Assembly (NCBI GenBank): GCA_020740775.1
Contig: JAHEWK010000006.1
Coordinates: 1,178,001-1,242,000, forward strand
DNA from: Ilyonectria destructans
Taxonomy: Eukaryota > Ascomycota > Sordariomycetes > Hypocreales > Nectriaceae
Direction: 5' to 3'
Length of the DNA stretch: 64,000 nt
The translations under genes and the position numbers were made by a program. Of this stretch, positions 25,801 through 36,925 are shown piece by piece. Below the pieces are notes generated by a model that did no database searches, was not told where the DNA came from, and saw only the letters and a program-made list of their open reading frames with translations. Each line of letters opens with the position of its first letter. The first letter of the stretch is position 1.

Positions 25801-27389
25801 TTTCCAAGACATCCATCTCTTGTCATCTTGCCAATCCGCGTCCGTCTGACACTCGTGACGTGATGACTCAGTGCGACTTGATACAACGACAACTCTGCGA
25901 TGAAGATCTTCGGAGCAGGGAATCAAGAGCCTAGGTGTGTTATTTTAACTGGAGGTAACTTATAGTAATGTTGAAGTGGTTGGTGACACTTCCGAAAAGC
26001 GACCGTGTACGTCTCACACTGTTTTGGTGTAAAGGGGGTTGGCGTCACCGTCAGGAGATAATTGCCCCTACGCCTTCAATGCAAGCTTATGAAGCAATTA
26101 TGAGAGCAATGGAAAGAAGGAAGAGAGAACGCTGGGAGTAAGTTGCGATTTTAGCAAGGAATCGGAGTGGTCGGTTTTGATGGGAAAAGGGCTAGCGACA
26201 CGGAACACGACCATATCGAATTAGGAGATGTGGGCTGGAATGACAAGCATTGCAAGTAAATTTGATCAGGGCTGAAAAAGTAAGGAAAATTAGGAGTTGG
26301 AAGGGGGAGTTATTGGGCAATAGGGATTGCTAGATGGTCGAGGCATGCCCCTTTGTGAAGCCTGGCCTGTTTGACGGGCCTATCTTAGTCACATCAGTCG
26401 ATGCACTTTCGCCGTGGAACCAAACTACTATATGCTAATCACTTGAAGGTAAGATCAACAAACAAGCACTGATTTCTACGCAGTATGGGATTTCGATTTG
26501 CTGGCCACGAATCTTGTCCGTTTTGCAACCGACACCACTGTAGCATCATCCTCAGCGATTGACCCACTGCCTCGTGATACCTGCTGTTGGAGAACTCTAC
26601 TTTCACAAACACTAAGATTGATGTGTCCGAGAGGCAGGAGGTGAGGGAAGCCCGAGCTCTGCAGCTATCACATCCACGCTAGGTCAAGCGCAGGCATGGT
26701 CGCTCGTCGATAACATGTATGGCGAATTGGAGGGCTAACTTTTGGTCGCGGGAAACATCTGTACCTCTAAAATCTAGAAGGTTATCACCTAATCTTATGC
26801 TTCCAATGAAACGGGATTATTGAAGTTAAACACTTGGCCTACATTCGCTGGTGACAGGGGTATTAGACAGCAGACAACTTTGTGCACGACAGAATAGGCA
26901 ACCTGATTTTGGCTGCTTCCTGAAACCAGCGGATCAAGAAGCCCCAATAAAGTAGAGCTTTTTTTCTCAATGCTATGGAGAGAATTGAGAACCCACGGGG
27001 CCTGGGATGACTTGTTTCCCGGTTGAGGTGAACATTAAGGTTGACAGGAGAGCTTCTTGGCAGCCATCGACACGAGTTTAATTGACTAATCGATACATCG
27101 ATTGAACCTCAGATGTGAAGAGCACCATATTCAGGTGGATGAACCGAGAAATTTACGTAAACGGAACAAGAAATTCGTCGCCGCGTGTTCCTATTCACCT
27201 ACAGTTCTAGGTGACATCATCCGACCGGTAAAGAGTTAATTATTTGCTTAAATTTAGTCTTAAATGTGCTATTTATTGTAATGCACTATATGCACTGTTG
27301 AGAATGGAAAGCCCCGCGACGATGACTCCTCAAGCTGTGTTAGGTGTGAAGACGATTCCGTGACGTCAATGTGCCGTTGATGATGCTAG
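13853..27389. other. 13.5-kb gene desert
   Basis: No gene could be supported on either strand. To about 24.4 kb the DNA is GC-rich with simple repeats: GGGTGCAGT units near 14140-14175, GGGCAT units at 14764-14792, GTGGGC units near 14826-14847, and TAGGTATG-like runs near 15036-15066. Open frames here are overlapping, Pro/Arg/Ser-rich and match no family I know. From about 24.4 to 27.3 kb the DNA is clearly AT-richer, with a TATAAA box (near 25340) and possible decayed coding scraps on the minus strand near 25400-25860. It could hold long 5' UTRs or regulatory DNA of flanking genes, non-coding transcripts, or old transposon debris. Confidence 0.6.
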
Positions 27390-27603
27390 CTCTCCCCCAC
27401 TTTCGGCGGTGCTGAATAATTGGGAGCATCTTGCCCGCTCTTTCGATCTAATGGTTTACCCGACTGGGGCGCTCTCCGCTCCGTCGTCGGATGCTCGCGG
27501 CTCGCGACTTGATGAAGCCGCGAGTTCCAAAGAGACACGCTCAGTCGTCAGATGCGGGATGCGTCGGCCGAAACTTGGGCCGGTTCTCGTAAGTGGGGGA
27601 GAG
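27390..27603. repeat. 214-bp element with perfect 13-bp terminal inverted repeats
   Basis: CTCTCCCCCACTT at 27390..27402 is the exact reverse complement of AAGTGGGGGAGAG at 27591..27603. The inside is GC-rich and holds further small palindromes (CTCGCGGCT with AGCCGCGAG). No target-site duplication or TA dinucleotide is visible at the ends. It sits 254 bp upstream of the metallo-beta-lactamase-fold gene. It may be a MITE-like remnant or a promoter structure. Confidence 0.5.
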
Positions 27604-27856
27604 GTGAAGCCACGTGCCGCTGGCGGTTGTAGAGAGGCTGCAATAAATACTGGCTCTGTTGCTTCCGCCTCATTTGAGAAGACCAAGTTACTAGGTCCAG
27701 GTCTATGAATTGGCCGCCCAGGGATTCTAGTTACTGCCTTGGTAGTTGCAACGACTAAGTTAGGTCCGAGATCTGCAGCTCCGGGCGAGCAAGCGAACGT
27801 GGATACCCCCGCCTCACTGTTTCACCAATCTCGAGCCAGCCGATACGATCAGCATC

Positions 27857-28786
27857 ATGGCATTTACCGCCGAGCCGTACGACCCAGTCACGGCGGCGAC
27901 GTGGCTGTTCTGCGTGACGTGCGGCACTCAGTTCCCTACGGCGGACCGGGCTGCCGTCAAGAGCTGCCATATTTGCGATGACCCGCGCCAGTTCGTGCCC
28001 GCGTCGGGGCAGTCGTTTACGACGCTGGGAGACGTGAGGAAGACGCACAAGAACGAGTTTACGCCGTGTGAATCGGATGCGCGGATCACGTTCATAGCGA
28101 CAGTGCCGAAGTTGAGCATCGGACAGCGAGCTATGCTGATACAAACGCCGGCTGGAAACATCCTCTGGGATTGCATCTCGTTGCTGGATGAGGAGACCAT
28201 GGCCAAGATTGAGGCTCTCGGGGGCTTGAAGGCCATCGTCATCAGCCACCCGCATTTTTACAGCACGCATGTGCAATGGGCTAGGGCCTTCAAGTGCCCC
28301 GTGTACTTGGCGTCCGAGGACAAATCATGGACGACGATGGATTCGGGACACCAGGTACTCCTTACGGAAACGGAGACGGAGATTCAAGGGACCGGGATCA
28401 AGGCCATCAAGTTGGGCGGGCACTTCCCAGGATCCATGGTCATGCTCTTTGACAGGCATCTTCTCATCGCCGACACGCTCATGACGACCTTTTCAGGCAT
28501 TGGCAAGTGGGACACGGACGCCCTGGGCGCCACGCGCGAGCGGCCGCCGGGTCTCAACTCGTTCTCGTTCCTCTACAGCATCCCCAACTTCATCCCGCTG
28601 AGCGTGCCAGAGATGGCGCGCATGTGGGAGACTCTGCGGCGGTATGACTTCCAGGAGACTCACGGGGGGTTTGCGGGCATGGATATTGTGGATGCGAGCG
28701 TGAAGCAGCGGGTGCTGGATAGCATGCACATCCAAGCGCAGCACATGGGATATGGAGAACACGAGTTTATGAAGGTAAAGCTGTAA
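27857..28786 (+). CDS. zinc-ribbon plus metallo-beta-lactamase-fold protein
   Basis: Single exon, 309 aa, with ATG in the context ATCATGG. Two CxxC pairs near the N-terminus (CVTCG about residue 19, CHICDD about residue 37) form a probable zinc ribbon, followed by a DPRQFVPASGQ motif. The metallo-beta-lactamase fold starts near residue 75. Where classic members have HxHxDH, this protein has HPHFYSTH (H131, H133, H138), so the Asp-His half is altered. Later ligand-like positions are present: GGHFPG (about residue 190) and IADTLM. I recall plant and fungal proteins with this same layout and SHPHFY motif. Substrate and location are unknown; no signal peptide is evident. The 3' end faces the convergent 29090..29597 gene. 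Confidence 0.85.
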   Translation: MAFTAEPYDPVTAATWLFCVTCGTQFPTADRAAVKSCHICDDPRQFVPASGQSFTTLGDVRKTHKNEFTPCESDARITFIATVPKLSIGQRAMLIQTPAGNILWDCISLLDEETMAKIEALGGLKAIVISHPHFYSTHVQWARAFKCPVYLASEDKSWTTMDSGHQVLLTETETEIQGTGIKAIKLGGHFPGSMVMLFDRHLLIADTLMTTFSGIGKWDTDALGATRERPPGLNSFSFLYSIPNFIPLSVPEMARMWETLRRYDFQETHGGFAGMDIVDASVKQRVLDSMHIQAQHMGYGEHEFMKVKL

Positions 28787-29089
28787 GGATCGGACGGATG
28801 CCCGCATGTAGTGAATAACGATGTAACGAGGCCACGGGCGTTAATGCCTCTGAAGATAAATATGATTCCATTCTGATATGGTCGGGTATCCATTGATTAA
28901 AACGCCTTGGTAAGTCGTAAGAGGTAGACAGTCTAGATGTCAACTCCTGCGTGTGCCGCACCCCAATGGCCCGATCTAAGTGCCCATCAACAACGCCCAA
29001 AATCATGCCCATCGCACCCAATGTCCATGCTCAGATACGCAAATTATACGAAGAAAATATTTTTGGAGGCTCCCAGAAATGAATGACCG
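28787..29089. other. convergent intergenic spacer
   Basis: A 303-bp spacer between the metallo-beta-lactamase-fold gene and the minus-strand 149-aa gene. Presumably it holds both 3' UTRs; no other feature is seen. Confidence 0.5.
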
Positions 29090-29597
29090 TTATTCCTTCT
29101 TCCAGAACTTCCACTTCTGTTTGTCCGCGCACGACGTGGGGCACAGGTAGCGATTCAAGAGCTCGCGGCCCTCGTCGGGGAGATGGACGACCGACTCGTT
29201 GAGGGTGTCGATGATGAAGCGGTTAGCTAGTGGCGAGTTAGTGCGATTTGCCTAGATTGAATGCATTGAGAGTAGAGCACGCACGCATGAGGTCCATGCC
29301 GTTGTCGCCGGCGTCGAGAGCCATGTCTATCCGGGTGGAGTTGTAGCAGCCGTACCGCAGCTGGAGCTCCAGCATGCACCTCCACAGGTCTCTCGTCTCG
29401 TCGGCCGTCATGCCCTCGCAGCTCTGCTCGGAGCAGGTGCTCGCCTGGCGACTGCGCTCCATTTCGGGAATCACGACGCGGTCTTCGGACATGCGGCGGT
29501 GGTGCTTGGTGACGATGATGCCGTCGTCGCTGGGGGAGCTCCACGCGGAGACGACGGAGATGAAGGACGGGCGTCTGGGGCGGTTTTCACGATACAT
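29090..29597 (-). CDS. small protein of unknown function (149 aa)
   Basis: Two exons on the minus strand, 29597..29285 and 29226..29090, with a 58-nt intron (GTGCGT donor, CTAAC branch, CACTAG acceptor), give 149 aa. The start MYRENRPRRPSF at 29597 is preferred over in-frame upstream residues because those are encoded by a CA/GT microsatellite, presumably 5' UTR. A helical middle (TRDLWRCMLELQLRYGC) is followed by ALDAGDNGMDLM and a tail with two cysteines (LNRYLCPTSCADKQ) ending in a basic WKFWKKE. No signal peptide or membrane segment is visible. I do not recognise the family. The clean splice and the conserved-looking tail support a real gene. Confidence 0.65.
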
Positions 29598-29607
29598 GAC
29601 GGATGGT

Positions 29608-29694
29608 TGTGTGTGTGTGTGTATGTGCGTGTGTTGTAGTGTTGTAGTTTTGCAGTGTTGCAATGTTGCAGTGTTGTAGTGTTGCAGTGTTGTG
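29608..29694. repeat. GT microsatellite followed by a TTGCAGTG-type minisatellite
   Basis: Alternating GT from about 29608 to 29634 runs into degenerate repeats of GTTGTAGT / GTTGCAGT to about 29694. It lies immediately upstream of the start codon of the 149-aa gene, so it is probably in its 5' UTR or core promoter. Confidence 0.75.
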
Positions 29695-32600
29695 TAAGTG
29701 GAGTGGTGTGGTGTGGTGTTCGTATTGACAAGAAGCGGTGGGAAGACGACGACAGTGCGTGCAGAGGGATGGGGCTATGAATGAAATTCAATTCATCGAC
29801 CTCAATTATAGAGCCGCGTGTTGATTAAGTTTCTTCCTTGCTTTTTCTTTCTTGTTTCTTGTCCAGTTCACCGTCCCGAAGTTGATGCGTTGATGCGTTG
29901 GCCGTGTTGAGGTGGGTCGTCATCACAGTGGCTCACTTCAAGAGACAAGGTCGGTCCCTGCTTTGCTAGGGGGGATTTCTTTTTGGGGATCCAGAAACGT
30001 CAAAGCGAGTCCTATTATACTTGAGCCTCGAGCCTCGAGCCCCTCCCTCCCTTTCCTCGCCCGGGGAATCGGTGCCCAACGGCGACAGAACGGCGAGCGG
30101 CTTGGATCAGACTTTGCAGCCATCAGCAGAGCTGGGCCCAGCCGCCAACGCCACGATGCGCAGGGCGTCAACCACATCAGGGAACCCTTGGACTGTCCTC
30201 ATGGCGCGCGCTGATGGAGGGTGGGCGTCGTCACATGCCGCAGGAGAGGGGGGAATGCCCAGGCTGGCGGCGTCGAATGGGGCCCAGGGCGAGAGGAGAG
30301 AGGCTGCGGAGGGTTTTACGGTAGACTTCAGACTTGGAGATGGCGGCTATGCTGGGACGGATAGGAAGGTTTCCGTCGAGGTGCCATGGATTGGGAATAG
30401 GCCGAGACAGGCGGATGGGACGGGGCCCGAAGGCATTCGCGGACACGGATACGCGGGCGTGAGTCAACGCCAGCAAGAGATACAGTGTGCAGTGTTAGTT
30501 GCATCATGGATTACGGGCTGGACGTCGCCGAGGGCAGTGCGGGAGCTGACGATCTCGCTCAAAGTCGCCAACTCGGGCGAGAGACGGCTCGAATGGGACG
30601 CGGCCGGCATGCGAATGGACATCGGCATCGGCATTTGGAGCCCGGGATTGGGTCTACTAGTGACATTTGCTGTCTGCCTGTGCCGCAGTGACAGTCAGTA
30701 AATGCATGCATGGGTGCAAATGTGTGCATGTCCGCAGCGACAGCAGATGCACTGCTGATCATCAGCCAGCCAGGGCGAGACAAAGCGAGCCAAGCCAGCC
30801 AAGCTCAGTCAGCCAAGAAGACCACGCAATGGTCAGCATCATGATCCGCCCGACAACCATAAGACAACCTATCGCCAGCCCGAAGCCTTTTTCGACATCT
30901 GGGCTTGGCTTGAGCGGGGGAGGGCTTGGGCTGGAGCTCAAACTTCCTGATTCCACAGCGCCCAGGTCGCGTGCGAGGCTTGTCGCGCTTGGCACACGGG
31001 AGCCAAGCGTCGGGGGATGCGGAATAGATAAGAGCGCTGGGTCACAGGGTCTTAGCCTCGAGGGCTGGTGACAGCAGGCCCAGACCTGAGACCTGTCGCG
31101 CAAGCCGCGATAAGGTTCGCGCCATATCGGTGGCCAGCAGATATCTCATGATGATGATGTCGGCGTGGATGATGCCGCTGTCACTGGCAGTGCGGTAGTG
31201 CACAGTGCACCACGATGGCACACTGCGCCGTGGCTGGCTGCACAATGGGTAAGTAAGTTATGAGTCAACCTGTCGAAAACGTCGGTGTAAGGCACGCCAG
31301 CTCCGAGCGATCCGATGGCCTTGCGGCGACGGCGGCGACAAGTGAGGATGAGTACCATGATTTGCTTGTTCCTTGCGGGCGCTTTTGAGGTGAGGCTGCT
31401 GATTGTACAGTCAGCGGATGCGGTGGGAAAAGTGACGACCTGAAGGGGTTGCGCGAGCCCTGAGATTCCCGCTGTGACAAAATCCGATGACCAGAAGAGG
31501 TGAAGACAATGGGGGATGTTTTTTTGATCCCGGGAGAGAAATGCGGAGGATCGGCGAGGATGCCTGCATGTATGTCACTCGCAAGGGTTGCCAGTTGCAC
31601 TCGCTGCAACCAAGCTGAAGGGGGTTACTGGATTGGGTATCCCGCCAGTTTGCATTACATGGCGATATCATCCCATCTAACCTTTGACGATGCGAGAAAT
31701 GGTTCCCATCATCGACGTTCCAAGTTCAATCCCGACGAGGGGACGCCGCGAAACCCTGTCCATCGCCGCCATCCTTGCCCCTCGGTCCAGATCCCACCAC
31801 AACGCCACGGACGATCCAGGACCTGGACTATTTCTTTGCGTTTGTCGCTAGCAAAGACAATAACTCGGACAATAAGGGCGAGAACTGGGTCCCACAAAGC
31901 AAGCGCCGTGGCAGCTGAATACAGAGGAACGGCTCTGCGCCATGGCATATTGACATTTCTCGGGTGGGGGCTTGACTTTACGCCACGCTACCTCCCTGAT
32001 ATCGGGCTCACCCGTGCATCGCGATCGCGTCCTTAATAATAAACGCGTCCTTTGTCTCTGCCGAGTGCCGACGACACTCAGCCCTATGGCGTGGTTGACT
32101 CGTAGCACTACCGGTATTCTCTTGTTGAATAGATCCATAATAGACTTACGTCGATGTTAATGAAACGATATTCCTGCTCACTCTAAAAACAAATACAAAA
32201 AAACCCAAACTAGTGACCGAGACTTTCCGAGTTCTCGTATAATTAGCGTATAGCGTACTCCGTATAAGCGGCAAAATACTCCGTAACCATCCCTGCGTTC
32301 TTGAAGCATAGTCCCCCTTACACTGCCTCGTAAATCCTTTAACCGACTTCACGGCCCGAGATGACGCGGTCCCAGTTCCATCTAGCCCGTAAAGGACCGA
32401 TGGATGCATTGTGTAACGTGCAAATCAAGTGGCTTCCCGCGAGGCTTTGTACTGGCCCGTCCGGCCAGCCTCGCGCCTCGTGTTACCCCTGACCCGGCAG
32501 ACCAGACGCAGCTGAAGTTGGGGGTTCCTGAAGCGGCCGCCAGCAGGATGTTAATTTAAAACGGACCAAGCATATCCTCTGTGTTTTGCCTGGCGACGTG

Positions 32601-32944
32601 TGTGGCGTCGTCTGCTTTGCACTTTCGTAATTTTCAGTTCCCCCTGCGCAGCCGACGAAGACCATCCAACTTCTATCCACAATCATTTTCCTCCCGTTTT
32701 GACAAATGCAGCTTTGAGAATCTAGAATCAGGAGCTGGCCTGGTTCTGGGGCACAAGAGAAGGCGATACTCGACAAGCGCAGATTTCCGTTGGAAAAGCC
32801 TACCCTTGCAGGAGCTACCCTCAGCCTGTTTCCTGTTGGCGACGTGAGTGATTATCATGCACGGCATGCTATGGGCGCACATGATTTCCGACGACCGTCA
32901 ACCTCATAGCCCTCTTTTCACATTCGTGTGAGCTGGCAGCCATC
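29695..32944. other. 3.2-kb intergenic region, no gene supported
   Basis: This divergent spacer lies between the 149-aa gene and the glycosyltransferase. Long frames at 30021..30701 and 31500..32036 are Gly/Arg/Ser-rich, overlap open frames on the other strand, and resemble nothing known. The 300 bp before 32945 are a plausible promoter and 5' UTR. Confidence 0.5.
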
Positions 32945-34282
32945 ATGCTTCTGATCAACCCCCGAAGCCGACGATTCATCATCCTGGTCCTCCTTGTCGC
33001 AGCGTTGACTCTCCTGCTCCTAGTTGCAGACGGGCCAAGAGACCAGACAAGAGCGTACTTCGAAAAACACTTTACGAACCACAAAGACCCCAACGAGCCG
33101 CCTCATCCCGAATACCTCCCCGAGCCGACGTGGCTGCCACCCGCAGTTCAAGATCCCTTTCCGGCGCTCGCGACTTCGACTCCCCCGCCGATCCCCGAGT
33201 GGAACGTCCCGAAAAAGAAACTGCACAAGAAATATGGCATCGAGTACGCACCGCCGTTGTTGATCGGCTTCACTCGATCATGGCCGATGCTGCTCCAGGC
33301 CGTTGTCTCGTACATCACGGCTGGATGGCCGGCCGAGCAGATCTACGTGGTTGAGAATACGGGCGTGCAGCGTGCCAACTTGGAAGGGAAGTTGACGCTT
33401 CAGAACCCATACTACATTAACTACGAGCAACTCAAAAAGCTCGGAGTCAATGTTATTAGGACGCCCGTCTTGATGAACTTTGCACAGCTGCAAAACTACT
33501 ACATCCACCTCTCCCACGAGAATAACTGGCCTTACTACTTCTGGTCACATATGGATGTCCTCGCCTTGTCCTACGAGAGTGGCCAAAAGGGAGTTACTCC
33601 GTGGGCTTCCGACCCCAAATACAAGACGGTCTACGAGCTGTGCCTTACCGAGCTCAACTACACGCTGCACACGGAAACGCGGTGGGCCAACGTCTTCTTC
33701 GCCTACGACCACCTCGCACTAGTGAACCGCGAGGCATACGAAGACGTCGGCGGATGGGACACGTTTATTCCGTATTACATGACGGACTGCGACATGCACT
33801 CCCGGCTGAACATGGCAAAATGGAGGCAGCGAGATGCCAAGGCCGGCATCATCACCGACGTGAGCACCGTCCTCGACGACCTCGGTGCCTTGTACCGCAA
33901 CACTTCGATCATCCCGCGATTCACCGACCCAAACCCCCCGCCCCCGAAGCCGGATGACGGGAAAGCCAAGCGCGATGTCACCCCGCGTGACGAGGGAGAA
34001 GCCCTCAAGTACTGGCGCAGCCTGTCGAAGATTGCCGAGGAGATGTCGCACTACAAGCACGGCGACCGGGAGCGCAATGTATGGCAGATAGGTCAGAAGG
34101 GCGGCCGGGGCGAGCCGTTTTACTACCCCGCGACGGGCATCGAGCAGGCGATTGATATCCTGACCGAGGCCGGGCGCGAGATCTTCCGCAAGAAATGGGG
34201 GCATCGGGACTGCGAGCTGATCCGTGGCGGTGGGTTGCAGCCCGACGACATGTGGCGGGTGAAACAGGACTGGCGGGACTAG
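32945..34282 (+). CDS. type II membrane protein, probable Golgi/ER glycosyltransferase
   Basis: Single exon, 445 aa. A short basic cytosolic tail (MLLINPRSRRF) is followed by one hydrophobic anchor (about residues 11-28) and a Pro-rich stem (about 45-85), the layout of a type II Golgi glycosyltransferase. The luminal domain begins near 95 with PLLIGFTRSWPMLLQAVVSY, followed by IYVVENTG, typical of a nucleotide-sugar-binding Rossmann half. Candidate metal and catalytic motifs are HMDVLAL (about 201) and the DxD-like DCDMHSRL (about 280). YFWSHMD and GGWDTFIPYYMTDCDMH resemble a fungal GT2-like group I recall, without a known acceptor. NxT sequons (NYT, NTS) are compatible with secretory-pathway residence. 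Substrate is unknown. Confidence 0.8.
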   Translation: MLLINPRSRRFIILVLLVAALTLLLLVADGPRDQTRAYFEKHFTNHKDPNEPPHPEYLPEPTWLPPAVQDPFPALATSTPPPIPEWNVPKKKLHKKYGIEYAPPLLIGFTRSWPMLLQAVVSYITAGWPAEQIYVVENTGVQRANLEGKLTLQNPYYINYEQLKKLGVNVIRTPVLMNFAQLQNYYIHLSHENNWPYYFWSHMDVLALSYESGQKGVTPWASDPKYKTVYELCLTELNYTLHTETRWANVFFAYDHLALVNREAYEDVGGWDTFIPYYMTDCDMHSRLNMAKWRQRDAKAGIITDVSTVLDDLGALYRNTSIIPRFTDPNPPPPKPDDGKAKRDVTPRDEGEALKYWRSLSKIAEEMSHYKHGDRERNVWQIGQKGGRGEPFYYPATGIEQAIDILTEAGREIFRKKWGHRDCELIRGGGLQPDDMWRVKQDWRD

Positions 34283-36688
34283 GGCGGGAGATGTTCGAGG
34301 TGTGGCATCTGGGAAATGTTCAAGGCGTGGCATCTGGGAGATCGCCAGGGCGTTACATCGGGCAAGCGTTTCGTGGGTTTCTGCTGGTTTGAAGCCAAAT
34401 GAGATAGGGCCATGTGTATGCGGAGATACGGAGGAGGACTACAGATCAGATGATGCCATATAGCCCTTCATCGCAAGTCCTACCAACCGCTGTGAGATAC
34501 CGCATTCGATGGAGGGTGTCATGACGGGACCGGCACACCACCAAGACGAGATGCCCAACTGCTTTCCCTCCTGAGATGTCGATGCTTGTTGAAGGCATCG
34601 TCGCCGGCGGACAACGAGGGCGGACAGCGAGGGAGCCCACCAACAGTGCAACAGCGCCCAACATCGAACGACACCATCAAAATGAGGCTGAGCGTCACAA
34701 CACGTAGCACGCGGCCTCACGTTGTCTTTAAAGACAACACGTTCTTCGCGAAGGGCACCACTTCGGACGGGCGACGAGTGACCTGATGCCAATGAAAAAG
34801 AGAAGAGCCCCCCACGGGATGGCCTCACGCAACCACTGCCTGACCCTCCGATACTACCTACACGATCTCAGGTCTGGGCCTGCCTGCCGGATGACCCATG
34901 TCACCTTACACGTGCATGTGGTCTGCTAGCTGAGACAACTGGACCCGACCTGGCGAAAAGTGCGACCTTAAGGGCCCTGGCATTCATTCGCACCAAAGCT
35001 CGATCATGACGACGTGGGGATGGGCATTTTGCAGAGTTCAAAAGCAGCATCTCGTACGAAGCAGCGAAGCCGGCGTGGCAACATCGCTATTCAGCCGGCG
35101 CAGCAGAAAACACGCATCATAGATTTTTGCCAGATCTTTACTGCCGTCATCCGAGATGCCGTGAAACAAGAAACACATTTTTTCCCTCTTAAACCAGTTC
35201 TCCGGAAAGCTACTAATGCCCTGCGGCAAAAAATGGACGGGGGAACAGGGTTCTAAAGCTGCGAAAATGCAAGGGACCAAGGAACCCGGCGCCGCTGCAA
35301 AACACAAACTACGTCATCGACGCAGGACAATCGCAGGGCCCAGCCCATCTATTACAGCGCCCAGCGAAACGTTCCGCATTTCCCGACCGAGGGGGAGGGG
35401 TGTTGATTAATTCGGCACTGAATTTGGTCCGCGCACGAGGCGAACTGGTGGGAGTCTGTTTTTCTTGCGTGGCATGACTGGCCGTGGACTGCGAGTTTTG
35501 TTACTACGTAGTATGCGTTGCCCGTCCAGATCGTGGGGGCGCCGGCCACCTGGAAGATGACCTCATCGGTGGATCATCTGCACTGGCGGCGTGATGCGGT
35601 GAACGAGAGAGCACTTGGTAGGCGCTGTTTGGGTGTCATTGCCACGAGAAAAGGCGCCAGAGAACAGACAAGCTTATTCCCTCTTGGGGGATAGTGGCAA
35701 CGGTTATCGTCGCATTGTTTACACTTCACAGATGCTGCCATTGGGGAGCTCTGGAGTACGAGGTTATTGCCACCGACACGTTGAAGCATAGCACGAGAGT
35801 TCACGTAGCAGAGCTAGGGGGTCAAGCAGGTTGAGTGAAAGTTAAGTTATGGTATTCCTGCCATTCAGTTTGTGGTGAGCTACCTGATGCGCTCCAAAAT
35901 GTCACCCATGCCCAATCCCCCTCTCTTCTCACCACCAGGGGACACGTCGTCGACTTCCCCAACCATCGCATTTCCAAGTGCTCGCGATTGTCTATCACGA
36001 GAACCGAGGAACAAATGCAGGTGCCCGTGCTGAAAATCCAAAAACAGAAAAATCAACCAAATGGGGTATCCCAAATGCCAAGTAAAATCAACGCCCGAGG
36101 TGTGCGGCCATGTGTGTTCCGTCGCGCGCACGCGACTAGATGTGTAGAGAGAGCTGAAAAAAGTCTAAATGCGGTTGTGGTAGAGCCAGTGCCGATATCA
36201 ATGCGGAGCGAGCAGAGAACACTGGATGTTGGGGTATGCGAGTGGTTTCGGTGAGAGCAAGAGAAGAGGGAGATGGGGATGGGATGAGTTGTACAATGTT
36301 GTTGTGTAGGGGTATTGCTGAGTTGTAAAAGATGAAATCCCGAGTGTATGGTGATGCGTGTATCCGGCGGGAGGTTTAAAAAGTGCGAATCTATGGTCCT
36401 TCCATGAGGAGATGCTGAGCTGTTGCGGGTATGATGAGATGCGATGATGCAATGCTGTGTGAGGCCGTGGCGTGGAAGCATCGAGGGTGAGACAAGCCAA
36501 ATGAGGTGGGTCAATATTATGTGACGGCTGGTGAGAATTGGTGGAAGTGGTTGAAGGGGTCGGTGGAATGTTGTTTGGGTATCATGGTATCGAGAGTTGT
36601 TGTATTCCATTCCTCACCGCATCGCCGCCACGGTTAACCCCATCCTTTGGCTTGCTGCTTGACTCGGATGCGTACTGTCATGATCCGT
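34283..36688. other. 2.4-kb convergent spacer, no gene supported
   Basis: Several open frames of 60-185 codons overlap on both strands without known motifs. The right part (about 36200-36600) is a Thr/His/Pro-type low-complexity frame on the minus strand, downstream of the 78-aa gene. Nothing further is supported. Confidence 0.5.
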
Positions 36689-36925
36689 TTATTTCTTGTG
36701 TGACTTGCTGGATCTCGAGTGGTGTTTCCGGACGCGCTCACGGCCCCGGCGCTCCTCGCCCTCGTCGCTGCCGCTGCCACTGCTCAAGTGGCGGCGCTCC
36801 TCCTCGTACCAGGTGCTCAGGGACTTGCCGTCAAAGGTCAGGTCATCGTCCTCGATGATTGTAGGCTGGACCCAGGTGTAGGCGCTGGGGTCGTAGTAGT
36901 AGTTGGATTGGGATGTGGAAGCCAT
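36689..36925 (-). CDS. small acidic/basic protein of unknown function (78 aa)
   Basis: Single-exon minus-strand frame with ATG at 36925 and TAA at 36689. The N-terminal part MASTSQSNYYYDPSAYTW and the following IIEDDDLTFDGKSLSTWYEE look like a conserved short protein. The C-terminal third is charged, with Ser/Gly/Glu runs, then Arg/His/Lys (RKHHSRSSKSHKK). Upstream on the minus strand is a long pyrimidine-rich stretch (about 36930-37200) typical of a fungal 5' UTR. I recall short Sordariomycete proteins starting this way but no function. Its small size makes the call moderate. Confidence 0.6.
   Translation of the reverse strand: MASTSQSNYYYDPSAYTWVQPTIIEDDDLTFDGKSLSTWYEEERRHLSSGSGSDEGEERRGRERVRKHHSRSSKSHKK

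Noticed and set aside
25400..25860. Protein-like scraps in shifting minus-strand frames (for example ANTFYSGFW)
   Set aside because: Frames change repeatedly, no family could be assigned, and no start or stop structure was found; noted only as possible debris.
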